64,000 bases of DNA from Nemopilema nomurai (Eukaryota > Cnidaria > Scyphozoa > Rhizostomeae > Rhizostomatidae), in the NCBI GenBank assembly GCA_003864495.1, contig ML133460.1:1253941-1317940 (forward strand). Direction: 5' to 3'. Shown piece after piece: positions 27,732 to 39,900 of the stretch. A program made the translations under genes and the position numbers. The notes beneath the pieces were generated by a model. That model ran no database searches. It saw nothing but the letters and a program-made list of their open reading frames with translations, and was not told the origin of the DNA. The stretch's first letter is position 1. Each line of letters starts with the position of its first letter.

Positions 27732-29474
27732 TCAAAACCTCTCTGGATACTTTTGAAACTCTTCAAATAGCTTTTTCTCAATCAAGCAGTATGTCTCTTC
27801 ATTGGCAGTCATATTGAGGCTCAGAAGTATCTGTTTCTTGAGTTTCTTGGCTGTTGAAAAACAAATCATAACCAAAGATTACTAAAGCTTCAAATTACAC
27901 ATACCGTAAATCCTTGAATTAGCCCTCTGGGGACTTATTTATTTTTGATATTTTTGGATGGGGGCTTATTCGAGGGGGGGGGGGGCTTATTCGGGGCTTA
28001 TAAAATTTCTTGAAACATGCCACATAAAAAGATAATTTTTAAAATTTTTTTCTTTTCATTATATAAAAAATAACCTAAGTATATAGTAACATTTGATTAA
28101 ATTATTAACAAAAATATAAATTTTTGTGCTCATTCACTAAAATGCCAAAGGCAACCTCAGGAGTCAAAAATCAACAAACCGAGGGGGGCTTATTCGAGGG
28201 GCGGCTTATTGAAAATGTTTAGTTCTAGGGTGGGGGCTTATTCGAGGGGGGGGGGGCTTTTTCAAGGGGGAGGCTAATTCAAGGATTTACGGTAATGTAC
28301 AGATATGTGCATATGTGCTACATGCATACAACAAAATGTGTAGTTTGATTTCACTTTATTACACAAACCAGATCACTACTAGCTATCAAATCTAAATAGC
28401 TGTTGAAAAAATATTCATCCTTATTAATAAAGCCTACAAGCTCAATCTTCTATGATGCATTTTTATCTAGTTTGGATAAGATTTATTCCATGACCGCCCC
28501 CCCCCCCCCCCCCTCGTAAAGCTGACGGTTTTGTAAACCAGCACTACTTATATTGGGGGTTCTCCCAACTCAGCCCTTGCTTGGTATCAATAACTGAGGT
28601 TGCAAAAGAGCACTTATCATTGACTCATTACTGTCTTACCTAGTCTCTGTGCCATTGGGCCATGTAGATTACTATTATCTTCTCCAAGGATAGTCGAACT
28701 TGATGGAATACTGGACTGCAATAGATCATTTGTAAGAAAATACTTCAAAATAACAAAAACAGAATGTTTTATCAAGAACCACAATAAAAACCCATTCCCT
28801 TAGAATCTTTTTTTTCTTAGTTGTCTAACAGTGAAGAAGTGTCCCTAGTTGATGATTATTGCCTTCCGATTGTTGCTTGAAAGCTCTAATTTCTTTATAC
28901 ATGAGCTACATGTTTCTAGCATTCTTGCTGCAATCCACTATACTTTGTTTGCTCTTAATGTTATTCTTGAACAAGCAATATTTTAGTGCCTTGGCCTACA
29001 AGAAATTGAGTTACACTATTTTAATTTTTTTATAATAGGCTTTTATGCTACATAATAGTAACATTTTATATTTCTTGACATCAAATTAAGAAACACTGAC
29101 ATTTTTTGTTTTTGTGATGAGATTTCCATATCTTAATCATATGCATTGTTCTTGAGCTGCGGTTTTTTGGGACTTTTGAAAATGCACTAATATTTTTGAG
29201 TTGACTGTAAAGTTCTTGGACTCAGTTGTGGCACCACTGACAGGACATAGATGGTCGTCGTCACCCATCAACGTGTATTTGTAATTTGTTCTCAATCACT
29301 CACCATTTTTGTTGGCGTGGAGATTGTGAGCAGATCAAAACTAGGGTTGTCTCCTATCCAAATGAAGATAGAGTCTCTCATTCTCAAAGTTTTGAAGTAG
29401 ACATTATTCTCAGCTATGTTGTCTTGGAAGCTATGTTCACAAAGTTCAGTTGACTGATTGATGTCCCCTGCCAT
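27732..29474 (-). CDS. PSMG4: Proteasome assembly chaperone 4, 3 exons
   Basis: Coding exons on the minus strand are 29304-29474, 28640-28715 and 27732-27850, with phases 0 and 1 at the two introns. The product is 121 residues, close to the 123 of human PSMG4. Family landmarks are the beta strand RMRDSIFIWIGDNP (residues 31-44), the loop SIPSSSTILGED after the first intron, MAQRL before the second, and the C-terminal helix with LFEEFQKYPERF. PSMG4 pairs with PSMG3 and helps build the 20S proteasome alpha ring in the cytosol. The frame stays open upstream of the chosen ATG, but this ATG fits the family length. Neighbours are CFAP20 about 1 kb upstream and RBM18 about 1.2 kb downstream, all on the same strand. 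A perfect CRE lies about 255 bases upstream of the ATG. Intron 2 holds a MITE and a poly(C) tract. Confidence 0.93.
27902..28295. mobile_element. MITE with terminal inverted repeats in PSMG4 intron 2
   Basis: The ends are near-perfect inverted repeats of about 21 bases, starting CCGTAAATCCTTGAATTAGC at the left (27904) and reading the same on the minus strand from about 28292. Both ends abut a TA dinucleotide, as expected of a TA target duplication (Tc1/mariner-like). The interior has no open frame. It carries several repeats of GGGGCTTATTCGAGGGG with G runs up to 11 or more. It is a non-autonomous element; the autonomous partner is not in this window. Confidence 0.8.
28497..28513. repeat. 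Poly(C) tract of 17
   Basis: An uninterrupted run of 17 C on the plus strand (a G run on the transcribed strand) lies in PSMG4 intron 2. It is prone to length polymorphism and sequencing error. Confidence 0.9.
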
Positions 29475-29728
29475 TTTTGTTGAGATAGAGAGAAAACATG
29501 TGTATATGAATACGAGGCTGTGACGGAGCCGGTTGGACGTGAGGCTAGCGGGACTCAGTAACATAAGCTCCGTCCGGCCTAGTCACTTTGTTTTCATCCA
29601 TAATGTAGAAATAGGGCCGGAGAAAAACGATGAACTCGGCATGAGTATCCTACATCAAAATTCCGTGGCATTCAAATAAAAATATGAATGTTTCTATATT
29701 AATGACACCGAATGAAAGTAAAAGATTG

Positions 29729-29736
29729 TGACGTCA
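29729..29736. promoter_or_regulatory. Perfect CRE upstream of PSMG4
   Basis: The palindrome TGACGTCA lies about 255 bases upstream of the PSMG4 ATG, in the probable promoter. This is the class of site bound by CREB/ATF factors. Its role here is inferred from position only. Confidence 0.4.
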
Positions 29737-29781
29737 TCATAACTATAGCCTAAGGAAAAAACTAAAGTCACGAGCCATAAG

Positions 29782-29910
29782 CAGGGTCTCCGACAAAGAG
29801 GGGTCGGGGGGCCATGGCCCCCTCATTTTTCTGTAAAGCCATAGAGCTTTTTCAAACACCTTTTATTATGATTGTTAAAATCTCCCTTGGCCCCTCCACT
29901 TCCCAACCTG
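29782..29910. repeat. Possible short hAT-like MITE
   Basis: A segment begins CAGGGTCTCCGACAAAGAGG and, read on the minus strand, ends with a similar CAGGTTGGGAAGTGGAGGGG, so the ends are imperfect inverted repeats rich in G near the terminus. The 8 bases flanking each side match at only three positions, so the insertion is not proven. Confidence 0.3.
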
Positions 29911-30471
29911 CGTTGAAGTCCATGATAAGTGATAAATCCAAGAAATTAAAAGGGAAGATTTTTATTTTGATTAGTTTATTGGTGTTTTATTCATAAGAAA
30001 AGTAACTGCAAAACTTGCCAAATAACCAACTTCTTCTTTTCTTCAACTACTTGCTAAGAACAGGCTGCCCCCTCCCTACCCCACATAAATGCAAGCCAGT
30101 GTTGAACTAGTTGTGTGCTTCTACCCAGTGACCCAATATCTCTAATGAAAATTGCTGGTCTTTTGTACTCAAAACCAAATCAAAACCGAAAGATTTGAAA
30201 GAAAGACAAAGTGAACAGGTTCTTTAAGATATCTTAAACAAAAAAGGCACTTTATGATATGTACAACAAATTGATGAACATTAGAGAAAAGTAACTAATA
30301 CTAAACATATGTTATTAAAGATTTTATGAAGGCACTACAACAGATACAATTCAACAATAACATGTAATTTAATTGACGAAAGTATCATAAAAGATCCAGC
30401 CTATTTACAATTAATTGACAGTTTACCACAACAACTTAACATCAAGACCACATTCTTTTCCAGGGGAAGCT

Positions 30472-33106
30472 CTATTTGCCAGCTGCAACAAAAAAAGATA
30501 CCTCAGTAAAAGCAAAAAAAACTGGCAACCTTCTATTAAGAAGCTCAAAGAAGAAAGGTATGTAACATAATCATATATTGATTTTGAAATGCTTTAAATT
30601 GTTGAGAAATAAGAAAACAATAAGAACATCAAAATTACCTTCAGCTGCTTTTGTTTTGTTCTGAATCGGTAAGTAAAGCTTAAACTCGGCAGGGAGTTCA
30701 TCTTCTGAGTAAAGTCGATCTGAGAAGTACACACGTCGAAATCCTGCAGTTTGCATGAATCTGCAAAAGGTGCATTGTAAAAATTTATTACATTTTATCA
30801 TGCTAGCATACAAATACATCAAATAACTTTTTTGCTGGAAATTGCCATCCATTTAAAGCTGTTACTATTAAAAATATCTAAACATAAAAAAAACATTTGC
30901 AGAGAAAAATAAAATTTAGTTGACAAAATTATCTTCAAGCAGAAAACTTCAAATTCCATTCAATAAAAATAATGACCTTATTTGACTTCAACATTCATAG
31001 CATGTAAAATGTATACAGTTGGTTTTAGGATGGACCAATTCTTCAACCAACCTGAACTCGGAGTGTCTCAATGTAATTTGTTCCATATGCACGCCTTGTG
31101 AAATCTGACAGGTTGAACTATAAATAATAGGAAGGTTTTAGTCATCATTTAAAATCAATTTTTTCCAATATGACCTTATATTCAACCTCTATATATCACA
31201 ACCATAATTACTATGAAGAATGAGACAAGTGTGACATAAGTAACAACTAGTTAAACAAGGCAGTAAGACACCATACTTGAATCTGATTCCATCCATCATC
31301 TAGCCTCATTGGCATTGTGCAGATAAATGGTTTCACTCTTGTGGATGACTGGTAATTTGAAGCTCTGAATCTCCTTTTGACATTCTTGTCATCCAGTACC
31401 TTTGAAAGCAAGGTGGTCAATTCAGCTTGGAGACAAAAAGCATACTATAATTTTTATTCAAAATCCCTTCTAGGAATTATGAGTCCCCTAATAATATAAC
31501 AGAAAAGTGCAGGTATTTGCAATAGGTTTTTTCAGATTCAGGGAAGACAATGAATAAAGATTTTATCGGTATATTTTAAAGGGGTTTACATTAAGCACTT
31601 AAAGGCAAAGCAACATCACAAAAGTCAATGTGAGTTACATAGGCAACTTACCGTGACTTCAAAGGTGAAATACTTCTTCAAGTTTTTAATGATCATGACA
31701 AGAAATGGTAGCTTGATTCCAAGTGTTTTCTTTGGATCAGCTGGGCATGTTATGTAGACAGTGCTACAAAGAAAAATACCATTAAGATTACTTGTGGTGA
31801 CTTTTTTAAAAAATTTTTTTATCAAAAACGCTAGTGTTTTTCATCTGCATCTGGCTATTTATTCGGTCAGTTTTTGGTTATCTTCCAACGTTTGCATACT
31901 CTGAGGAGTGTCGGACAAAAAATGTACTTTTAAGTATGCGAAAACTAGTTCCGCTTTTTCTAGCAATTGCAAAAACTTTCTATGTTGAAAGCTTATCGCA
32001 TTGTCATACATTATTTGTGGCTTAGCTGAGAGAATTGATTGCGAAAAACTAAGAAAAATTTTATCTTTGGTTGAGAAAGTCTCAAAAATTACAGCTGACA
32101 CAAAAATTACCTCTTAAGAAACGATCCATCAAATATGCCTGGACTACCTTAAGGAAAAAATAAAGGCCAAAAACTATAAAAAAATATCACAATACCATAA
32201 ATTTGAGATCTCGACTTAGTTCTACTTATGGTAACACACCTGACATTTGTTCCAACGATTTCTAAAACCAATGATTGAATATCATTGTCTGTAATTCTTT
32301 TTATATGCCCATTTCTGACCTGAAAGAGCAAAAGAAATTTTAACCAATCCATGCATTATCATGTCTTCTGGAGCAAAACTTTCAGTTCTTCATAGAGTGT
32401 ACTGTAATTCTTAATGTTAATATGGAAAATTTTACCCTCTTTTGATCCAAAATTCTAAACATAACATTCTTACTTATCATTTTTAACTGTGTTTTGTGCT
32501 GATGGGCTAAATATTTATTGAGCAATGAATTCTTGCTGCAAGAAGTTGCTACGAGGTGATCAAGATAACGCAATTGTCTATTCAGTTTAGAAACCTGCAG
32601 GTACAGTAATCTTCGTTGACAGATAAAACCATAACAAAGACTACTCTCCAGTTTTTCTATTCAGCCTATGTCTATCTTTTTATGACAAAAAATACGAGGC
32701 TGACATTCGATGCTGTCGGGGGTTTCTAAAAAGTCTATGTGGTAATCGCATTCTTTCTGTAAGCAAAAGGTAAAGAACTGGAAAATGAAGAAACTGGTCT
32801 GCAAAAAGCGACGTGCTTGCAAAATCAACTGGTTGACGTACAATAACTTCGGTTTCTTGGTTACTAAGGGGAGTGTTTTAAACCAAATTTTCGGGATCTC
32901 AACTAAATGCATTACAAATTGAATTAAGGTATGAAACACAATCGAGATCGAAGATAAAACGCTGAAACTTCAGCAATGGCGGGTGACACACTTTGATCAA
33001 GATCATGAAGTATACGACTCACCTTTTTCTCCCAAATTTGTAGAGGCTTGCTGCCAATACTGTATAATATCGACAAAAAGCCTGACTGGAATGTATTTTT
33101 AAACAT
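30472..33106 (-). CDS. CFAP20: Cilia- and flagella-associated protein 20, 7 exons, one-base frame break
   Basis: Coding exons on the minus strand are 33023-33106, 32240-32319, 31652-31763, 31277-31399, 31052-31117, 30639-30760 and 30472-30482. The encoded peptide is nearly identical to the family throughout: starting [20 protein letters not shown], then [35 protein letters not shown], and [19 protein letters not shown] near the end. CFAP20 (Bug22) sits in the inner junction of axonemal doublet microtubules and is needed for ciliary motility; nuclear roles are also reported. Exon 6 is 122 bases, whereas phase and homology require 121: an extra T (an A in the plus-strand triplet 30739-30741) shifts the frame between the I and RR codons of the conserved block. 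Either the assembly has an indel error or this allele is broken. Without it the product would be about 198 residues (human 193). Confidence 0.93.
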
Positions 33107-34555
33107 TTTAGATACTATTTATTCCAATCTAATGAGATATTCACTCTCCTTGCGACAACGTGGTCCTGCGACGCACCCGAACTACTTCGTTTCTGCAATG
33201 GTCGCCAAGGAGTCCGGGGCAGGTTTGTTGGGATCCAGACCTCATTGCTAAGCAACAAAGTAAATCAGCCTCTTTTCTGAGCCACAATCTCTCACTGGCA
33301 GCTTCTGTCATAGCTTGTTACTTGGCAACCTGTGTGTCGAACCTCCTGATCGTGACTTGCACTCGTTTGCATCCTCGTCCCTAACACAACGGTTTGTTGC
33401 CAACAATTATCGCCTAGCAATGCTAATCCGCTGCCAAGCGGGCTTTTGCAACATGAGACTCTCCTGCTCCAGTCGTCGAGAGAAAGGAAGCTCATTACTA
33501 AATCAAATAAACGCACAATTCTATATTCATCAAATTTTATCGCAACAAGCTTAAAATCGTGTCATTATCATGGCTTGAATTTGTTTACCGTAAATTTGAA
33601 AGCTCAGTATTCATATGCACTAAAGAAACAAAGATCAATCACTAGCTATTTCTAGCTTATATTCGTTCTTTTTCCCAATAAAATAGTTTTTAGGGGTTTG
33701 TGCATTTGAGTATTGTGAAGTTGTAAAAGCGCTTGTTAATTCTAAAAGAAGGCAATGAATGCTCTAGGATGTCTATGTACATCAAACTAATTTTCATTCC
33801 AGTGCAGTTTACGGCGCAGTTTTAAATAAAAAATACTCAAAACTATGGCTAATCCCTCCAAAGTTCCTGTAAGGGCCTTGAGTTTCTTGAAATAGCATCT
33901 CAACTTGACAGCGTTCAATTGAGGTTCTCACAGAGGGGTATAGTCGGTTAACATGGGAAAGGTTTTTTTCTCAAGATGCTTTGCTCCTTAAAGCTGCAGC
34001 GACCCCTCGTACCTTGCGTCTTTTCTTTCCTGTAAATTTAGGTCTCGCCTGCGCATGCCTTCTTGCGTGCCCTCTAGTGAAATCCACTCCATGTCTGGAG
34101 ATATTGATTTGTGATTTTTGAAAAGGGCATAGCCGAGCAAGAGATATGCAGTGTAGTGAGTCTGATTTGCACAGTTAAAAAAGGTTGGCGGTGTAAATAG
34201 TTAAAAGGCAATCAATATCATCTCTCAACTATTCATGTTTTGTTGCAAACTTTATACTATTGTGATGACTTCCACTGTTTTCTCTCGCAAGTGAGTTTGA
34301 TTTTGGGGCATTACTTCAATGTTGGTCGATTAGAGTGGTTCATTCAACCAGCTATTGGGTTAGAGGCGAAGCTCCCATCAGCTTTTTCAAGAGTAGTTGT
34401 AAATACCAGAGGCCGTGCAGCCAGCCATTGGGCTAAGGGGATATAGCCAAGGTTTAGGTTTATATGCCAGGGTCTAGGAGCTCTCCACGGCTTCATTATT
34501 CTGCTCTTGGAGACTATCTGCCTCAAGGCAGAGCACAAGACGGCAGAAGAATAGA
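33107..34555. other. Upstream region of CFAP20, no gene seen
   Basis: The region holds the presumptive CFAP20 promoter in its first few hundred bases. Open frames of up to about 79 codons occur at 33160-33655 in several overlapping phases, but none shows a domain or paired splice sites. Confidence 0.45.
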
Positions 34556-34559
34556 GAAG

Positions 34560-34740
34560 ATATTTTACCGCATCTGGATTTTCTAACTGGGAGCATTGTC
34601 TGGAATACTCAAAGCAACATAAAATTTAAAAATGTCACAGAACTGCCTATACCCAAGAGTATGTTGTTCCAAGAAGACGGTGATGTGTTTTCAATGGTGA
34701 AAGTTCGCTGTCTTAAAGCATTTGATGCACTTGCTTGAAA
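34560..34740 (+). repeat. Diverged direct duplicate, copy 1
   Basis: This stretch resembles 35250-35425 in order and wording: AACTGGGAGCAT, then CTTAAAACA/CTCAAAGCA-type sequence, AAAAATG(T/C)CACA, AGA(G/A)TGTTGTTCCA, GGTGAT and AATGGTGAAAGTT versus AATAGTGAAAGTT. The copies are about 690 bases apart. Copy 2 lies directly upstream of the astacin relic, so the pair probably records a segmental duplication in the cluster. Confidence 0.6.
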
Positions 34741-35249
34741 GTTTGCACTAAAGTTTGCACTTCTTTGCTAATTCTATTTGATGCAATGGTATTTTGAACT
34801 TTTCATAGCAGCTAATTGAAATCCTTTTTGAGCCCAGCCGCATACCAACATGGACGCAAAGTGCCCTGGGCTCAGGATCCAAATATTAAGAGCTTTATAT
34901 TATTATTTTTTGGCTCTGGCACCCAGGGTACTAGTGCAACCCATTTATAGAACAATTTATTTTCAGTTCACAGAGCAATCCAAAACATAGCCTTTACGTA
35001 TTAAACACTCTCTTTCCGCGTCAGTTTCTCTTCAAAGCAGTGCCGCGATATTCATTGAGACGTCATTCCTACCTCTTCCCTATGGCTTTTGAAAAATGAA
35101 GTTTGGAAAACAGTTACGCTCATGTCAAGGGTTAGGAATTGCGATTCCACCACGTCCTCATATTAATGTTTCTTGAGATTTTATTTTATGCTACGTTTGC
35201 TCGAGGCAAAAAATGAAACTTTAATTGAAAAGGAGGATTCTTTTTCACA

Positions 35250-35425
35250 ACTTGATTCCCGAACTGGGAGCATGCTCCCGTTTTTATTTAAACCACTAAA
35301 TACTTAAAACAAAGTGAACGTTAAAAATGCCACAAGACAGCATTTACCTAAGAGAATGTTGTTCCAGAAGTGGTGATACATTTGCAATAGTGAAAGTTTC
35401 CCATTCTTGAACGCGTCTTCAAATG
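35250..35425 (+). repeat. Diverged direct duplicate, copy 2
   Basis: The partner of 34560-34740 (see that entry). It ends about 70 bases before the astacin exon relic. Confidence 0.6.
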
Positions 35426-35489
35426 GGTTTTACTGGAAAGGATAAAAGCCATATCAAAGGCCCAATTGCGAATAAATTTGGTTAGATTA

Positions 35490-35624
35490 TACTACTTCTA
35501 CAGCACCATGCACTACGGTTTATTGTACATGGGCCAAGACAAGAAGGAGGTGGAAAGACATGGAAAGGAGCGAAATGGGAAATTCAGAACAATAAATGCC
35601 AGAGAAGCTTACAGAGGAGGAAAG
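35490..35624 (+). pseudogene. Relic of an astacin exon (Met-turn exon)
   Basis: About 45 codons match exon 6 of the two complete astacins downstream: FYSTMHYGLLYMGQDKKEVE aligns to their [17 protein letters not shown] Met-turn segment and is followed by the family's KEVERHGKE, TINAREAY and RGG end. The upstream half of the exon (the YGEPYD-type part) is missing. The donor at the homologous position is lost: where the working genes have G then GT, this copy has G then GA. No zinc-binding exon is found nearby. It is therefore a dead single-exon remnant, the first unit of the astacin cluster. Confidence 0.8.
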
Positions 35625-36990
35625 CATTTTTCTTCGTCAGTGTCGAAAGCAAGACATAAATTTTAAGATCATAGAAATAATTGTTCATTATCATAAGCTT
35701 TATGTACTACCACTTTAATGACTCGTTTTGGTAACCATGTTTTCTAAATTGTTCCTGAACTGCGCCTTTTGCCTTTCATTTGAACGTGTCAACCAACAAT
35801 TCAAAAATAGCAATAAACTAATGATAATGCCTTTTCAATCTTTTTATTGTCCTCTGACTTTGAGACTTTGACCTATTCATACAAGCAGCTATGCAAATTA
35901 GATTGCCCTTTAACCTTGAAATTTCCACTACTGCTCTCTACTTTCACTAGCTATTGTTGCAATTTGTTAATCTGATTGCCAATAACGTAATCGAAATTTT
36001 CCATTTCCAGGTAGACTTTGAGACAAATATTGCAAGCAACTGCACCTCGTGTTAATGTAGAAAATTGATAAAAAGCATCATGAAGCTTGCTGAACCTAGC
36101 TTTTATTGGCTTCTACCTCTGTTGGTTATTAGGAAAGTTTTGTTCCGCTTCAATTTACTATTTTGCTATTTTTTCACTATATGGTACTTTTACTTATTTA
36201 CTATTCTACTACTATGATTTTTTGTACAATTCCCATGGCATTAGGAGAGGTGTGAAATGGGCTAAGGTTTGCAGGCATTTTTACGTGGTGGCGTTTTAAA
36301 AAGCATTGGTTTTGCTAGTGCGTGATGTTTCGCGTGTGCACATACCCATTACCTAGTACTTCAGGTGTAAGCAATTGATACAGCAGGTACAAAGTGCAGA
36401 TCCGTAGCCATAAAGGATGTGAATGTGCCCACCTAACTCTAGAGAGGAAATTATCTTCAGTGTATTCACCCTTGAAGAAATTGTATCCGACGAAGAAATG
36501 TTTCCCCAAAAAGGCTTATTAGGGCACGGATTCGTATGGTCGTCTGTCGCAAAGAAGTAGTTTTGAAAGTTTGTAAAACAATTGTATACTTTACACAAAC
36601 GTGTGAACTTGTTTATTTGCACTAATGCCTCTATAAGGAAACAGACATTGAATATTTATAAATAACGAAGCCAAACATCCATAACAGAATTTTGAATGCA
36701 GTCTTCAAACTTAGATGTAGTCACAGGTGTGGTTTCTGCTAATGGGGTTTCATACTAATTAATGCAATCATTATAAAATGTCGAATTACAGAGACGTGCC
36801 AAGTTCAATGAAGCAGGTAAACTCACTGGCAGTGAAGCGAATATCAATGCAGGTGCTTTGTTCACCAGAGGAATTGTTGGGTACTTGCATATCAAAGAAA
36901 TCAGCTCTTTAGTTTCCCTGTTTACAATCTTTCTGACAGCATTTGGTCTTGTACTGTTACTGTTGCATTTTTTGTTAGTCGGGAGAGAAG

Positions 36991-39900
36991 ATGAAGACGA
37001 TTCTACACATGTTGCTACTTGGGCTTGTTGTTGGGAGTGTCACTGCAAAAAAGCTGAAAAATGCTGTTGAAGTTTGTGGCTTGGACATGAGTGAGACATC
37101 GTTACTTTTTATCAGTACTTTGACTTAAGAAGTTTTAGCATAGGATTGTGCCCTGCAAATATGGGCGCCTGCGCAAGAAACCAGCAGAGGGCCACTTTGA
37201 AACAGCACCAAGAATTGCTAAATGTTTTGAAATGCAAAGCTTGTTTCTTACTGGCAACGCATGCATATGATTCTTTGTGTTTCGAACAGAGTCGTGAGGG
37301 ATTGCTGATCTTGAAACTCTTCCGACTAGAAAAGAATTTGACTAAGTTTTTCCCCACCATGACCATTTCTAGAAGGCGGGGGACAGGCTACCTTCATTTG
37401 AATTTAGTTTCTTTATCAAGTGCAATATTTTGCATAATAGTTCTCTGAATTGACATAATTGCTAGCAGTCTCGAAAGAATATGGAGAAAATTAAACCATC
37501 GCTAATTCTTTCCTTTTCAGTAAAGATTGGAAATGGTATCGAAAAGTTGGAGAAAGAAGGTTTGAGCCCTTTGTTTAGAGAAAGAGTATCGTGCCATTCT
37601 TTGTTTGTAGTTGATCAGAGCATGGATCTAACATAAAAAGATGTAAGCTATAATGAAAATAATTATACCTTAAAACTGCAGACAAAGAATCTGGTTAAAT
37701 TATCATACCTTGATCAAAGTATTTCAATAAAAGGAAAGGGACTCCATGTTTTTAATTTATTGAAAAAGCTTCTTTTACCCCTACAAGATATAGCGGAATC
37801 TTTTGCTTCATTCCGAGCATAACAGAAATCATCCAAGAAAGCTGAAGATAATTTCTTTGAAGCACAGCAAAATCGCATCTGTACCTATCTCTGCTAGAAA
37901 TGAAAGTTTAGAACTGCTTTGAGAAGAAAATTGTTCTTGGGAAGAAATTGAAAATCTTCTCTCTTTCTTTCTCTCCTAGACATGATTTTAGGAGATGACG
38001 TGATTCTCACCCCAGAACAACAAAAAGCCAAGTCAAAAAAGGGAAAGGATTCAGGGAAGAGGGCCGTGAGCAGGGGGAACACAGTCTACTGGCCTGTGGA
38101 TAAGCCGGTCTACTACAGTCTTGATCAAAATGTACCAGGTCAGGGTGTTTTGCGTTTGGATCAAAACTTGTTCGCGTAAGTGAAGACATTCTAAGAACGG
38201 GCCATCGAAAGAAACATGCATATTTACGTAAAAGCTAGTTTAATGGCCACCTCTACATCTCTAACCGTCTTTTTCCCATTTTTAAAGAATGACCTGAAGC
38301 AACATCTGAAAAGGTTTATCAACAAAACAAATTACACTAGTAGTATAAGTAGCATAAAAATAAAAGAGGTTCCTCTCAAAGGCTCTGTGACTACCCTTGC
38401 AGATGGATTGAAAGACAAGATAGAAGAAGCGATGGAGGTCATAGAAAAATACACATGCATCAGTTTTACAAAGGTGGCAAAAAGCGACCAAGAGAAGTAT
38501 CACATTAACTTCGTCAAAGTTGGGTAAGCCAAGACTCTATTACTAAATTTAAGACTGATTGTGTAAGCTTTACTACGCTAAACGCTATCCTATTGTAGCA
38601 GAGAGTTATCTTGCTCTGGTTTTGCCCTCTAGATTGCTGCAAAGCGCCAAATCGAACATCGGCAAGACTCAAGGGACATTTGGATCGTCCAGGTTCTACC
38701 AGGCGATTAGTCTGCCAGCAATAATAACCACCGGCTCCATCATCCACGAGATCATGCACACCCTCGGGTTCATTCACGAGCAAGAGAGGCCAGACAGAGA
38801 CGAATACATTGACATCCATTGGGACAACATTCAGGAAGGTAGTCTGTCATCCCTATATGCTCGTGTTTCTACTTTCCACATTAAACATACGTACAATCCA
38901 AGTTGTCTGATTAAATGACTCATACTTTAAAGTATCAAGGTTCTTGAAGAAAGATGCAGAATAAGAAACTGATTTACTGATAGATCACGTGAATGCTTAT
39001 TCAAAGTAATTGAGACTGGTTCAGAGTGATTGAAATTTACTTGAATTTATTGTAAATTGATTGAAAATTTTTCATGTCTAATAGCGCTGAAGACAGCCTC
39101 TGTATTTCTCTCTTCAAACATGCGCCAGTGAGAGAGGCCATTTCCATGATTAAAAGAGCCTTGTCGTACTGTGTTTTTCCTTTTTATCAAACTGTGATGG
39201 TGTTCCATAAGTCGATCTTTCAAATGAAAAACAATCCCTTGTTAAATCGTTCAACAGTTGCCTTTATACTAAGGCATGCTCCACGCGTTTAATGGAATGC
39301 ACATGAATACTTTCCAAGAGCTCAATTCTATCATTAAAGTTGCATCAAAAGTTTCGCTGTAAGTTCCTTGAAATTTGACAATGCCTATTCTCCAAAGCTT
39401 GTGTCATTCGTGGAAGGTACCTTACTTCATGGTTCTGGCATTTGGGTTTGGTTCGTAGGAGAAATCATTCTTTACAAAGCTGAGAACAGAGCCAAGTGAA
39501 TTCTAGATTCGAAGAAGTAATTATAAGGCTTGTGGATATTATAAGATTTTGGAATTTAAATCTTTCTCTGAAGTGCTAAGACATTCCAACTGTAGATTAA
39601 AGTTTTCGTTCAAAATTTGAGTTCTCACTGGCTGTTGACTATTACCTTAAACGTCTGCCAACAATTTGTAGGAAAGGACAAAAACTTTCTAAAAGAACCT
39701 GATGCAAACATATTTGGTGAGCCATACGACTTCAACAGTATTATGCACTATGGCTCAAAGTACATGGGCAAAAGCAAGAAGGAGGTGGGAAATGATGGAA
39801 AGGAGAAAACCGTGAAACTTGTTACAATAACTGCCAAAGAAGTTTACGGCGGAGGTAAAATTTTGCTGTTTCATTATTAATATACCTAAAAATTAAGAAA

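Noticed and set aside
38216..38402. Extension of astacin exon 4 upstream in the same open frame
   Set aside because: The TTGCAG at 38397-38402 gives the right phase and matches the exon start in the paralogue; the upstream part has no counterpart there.
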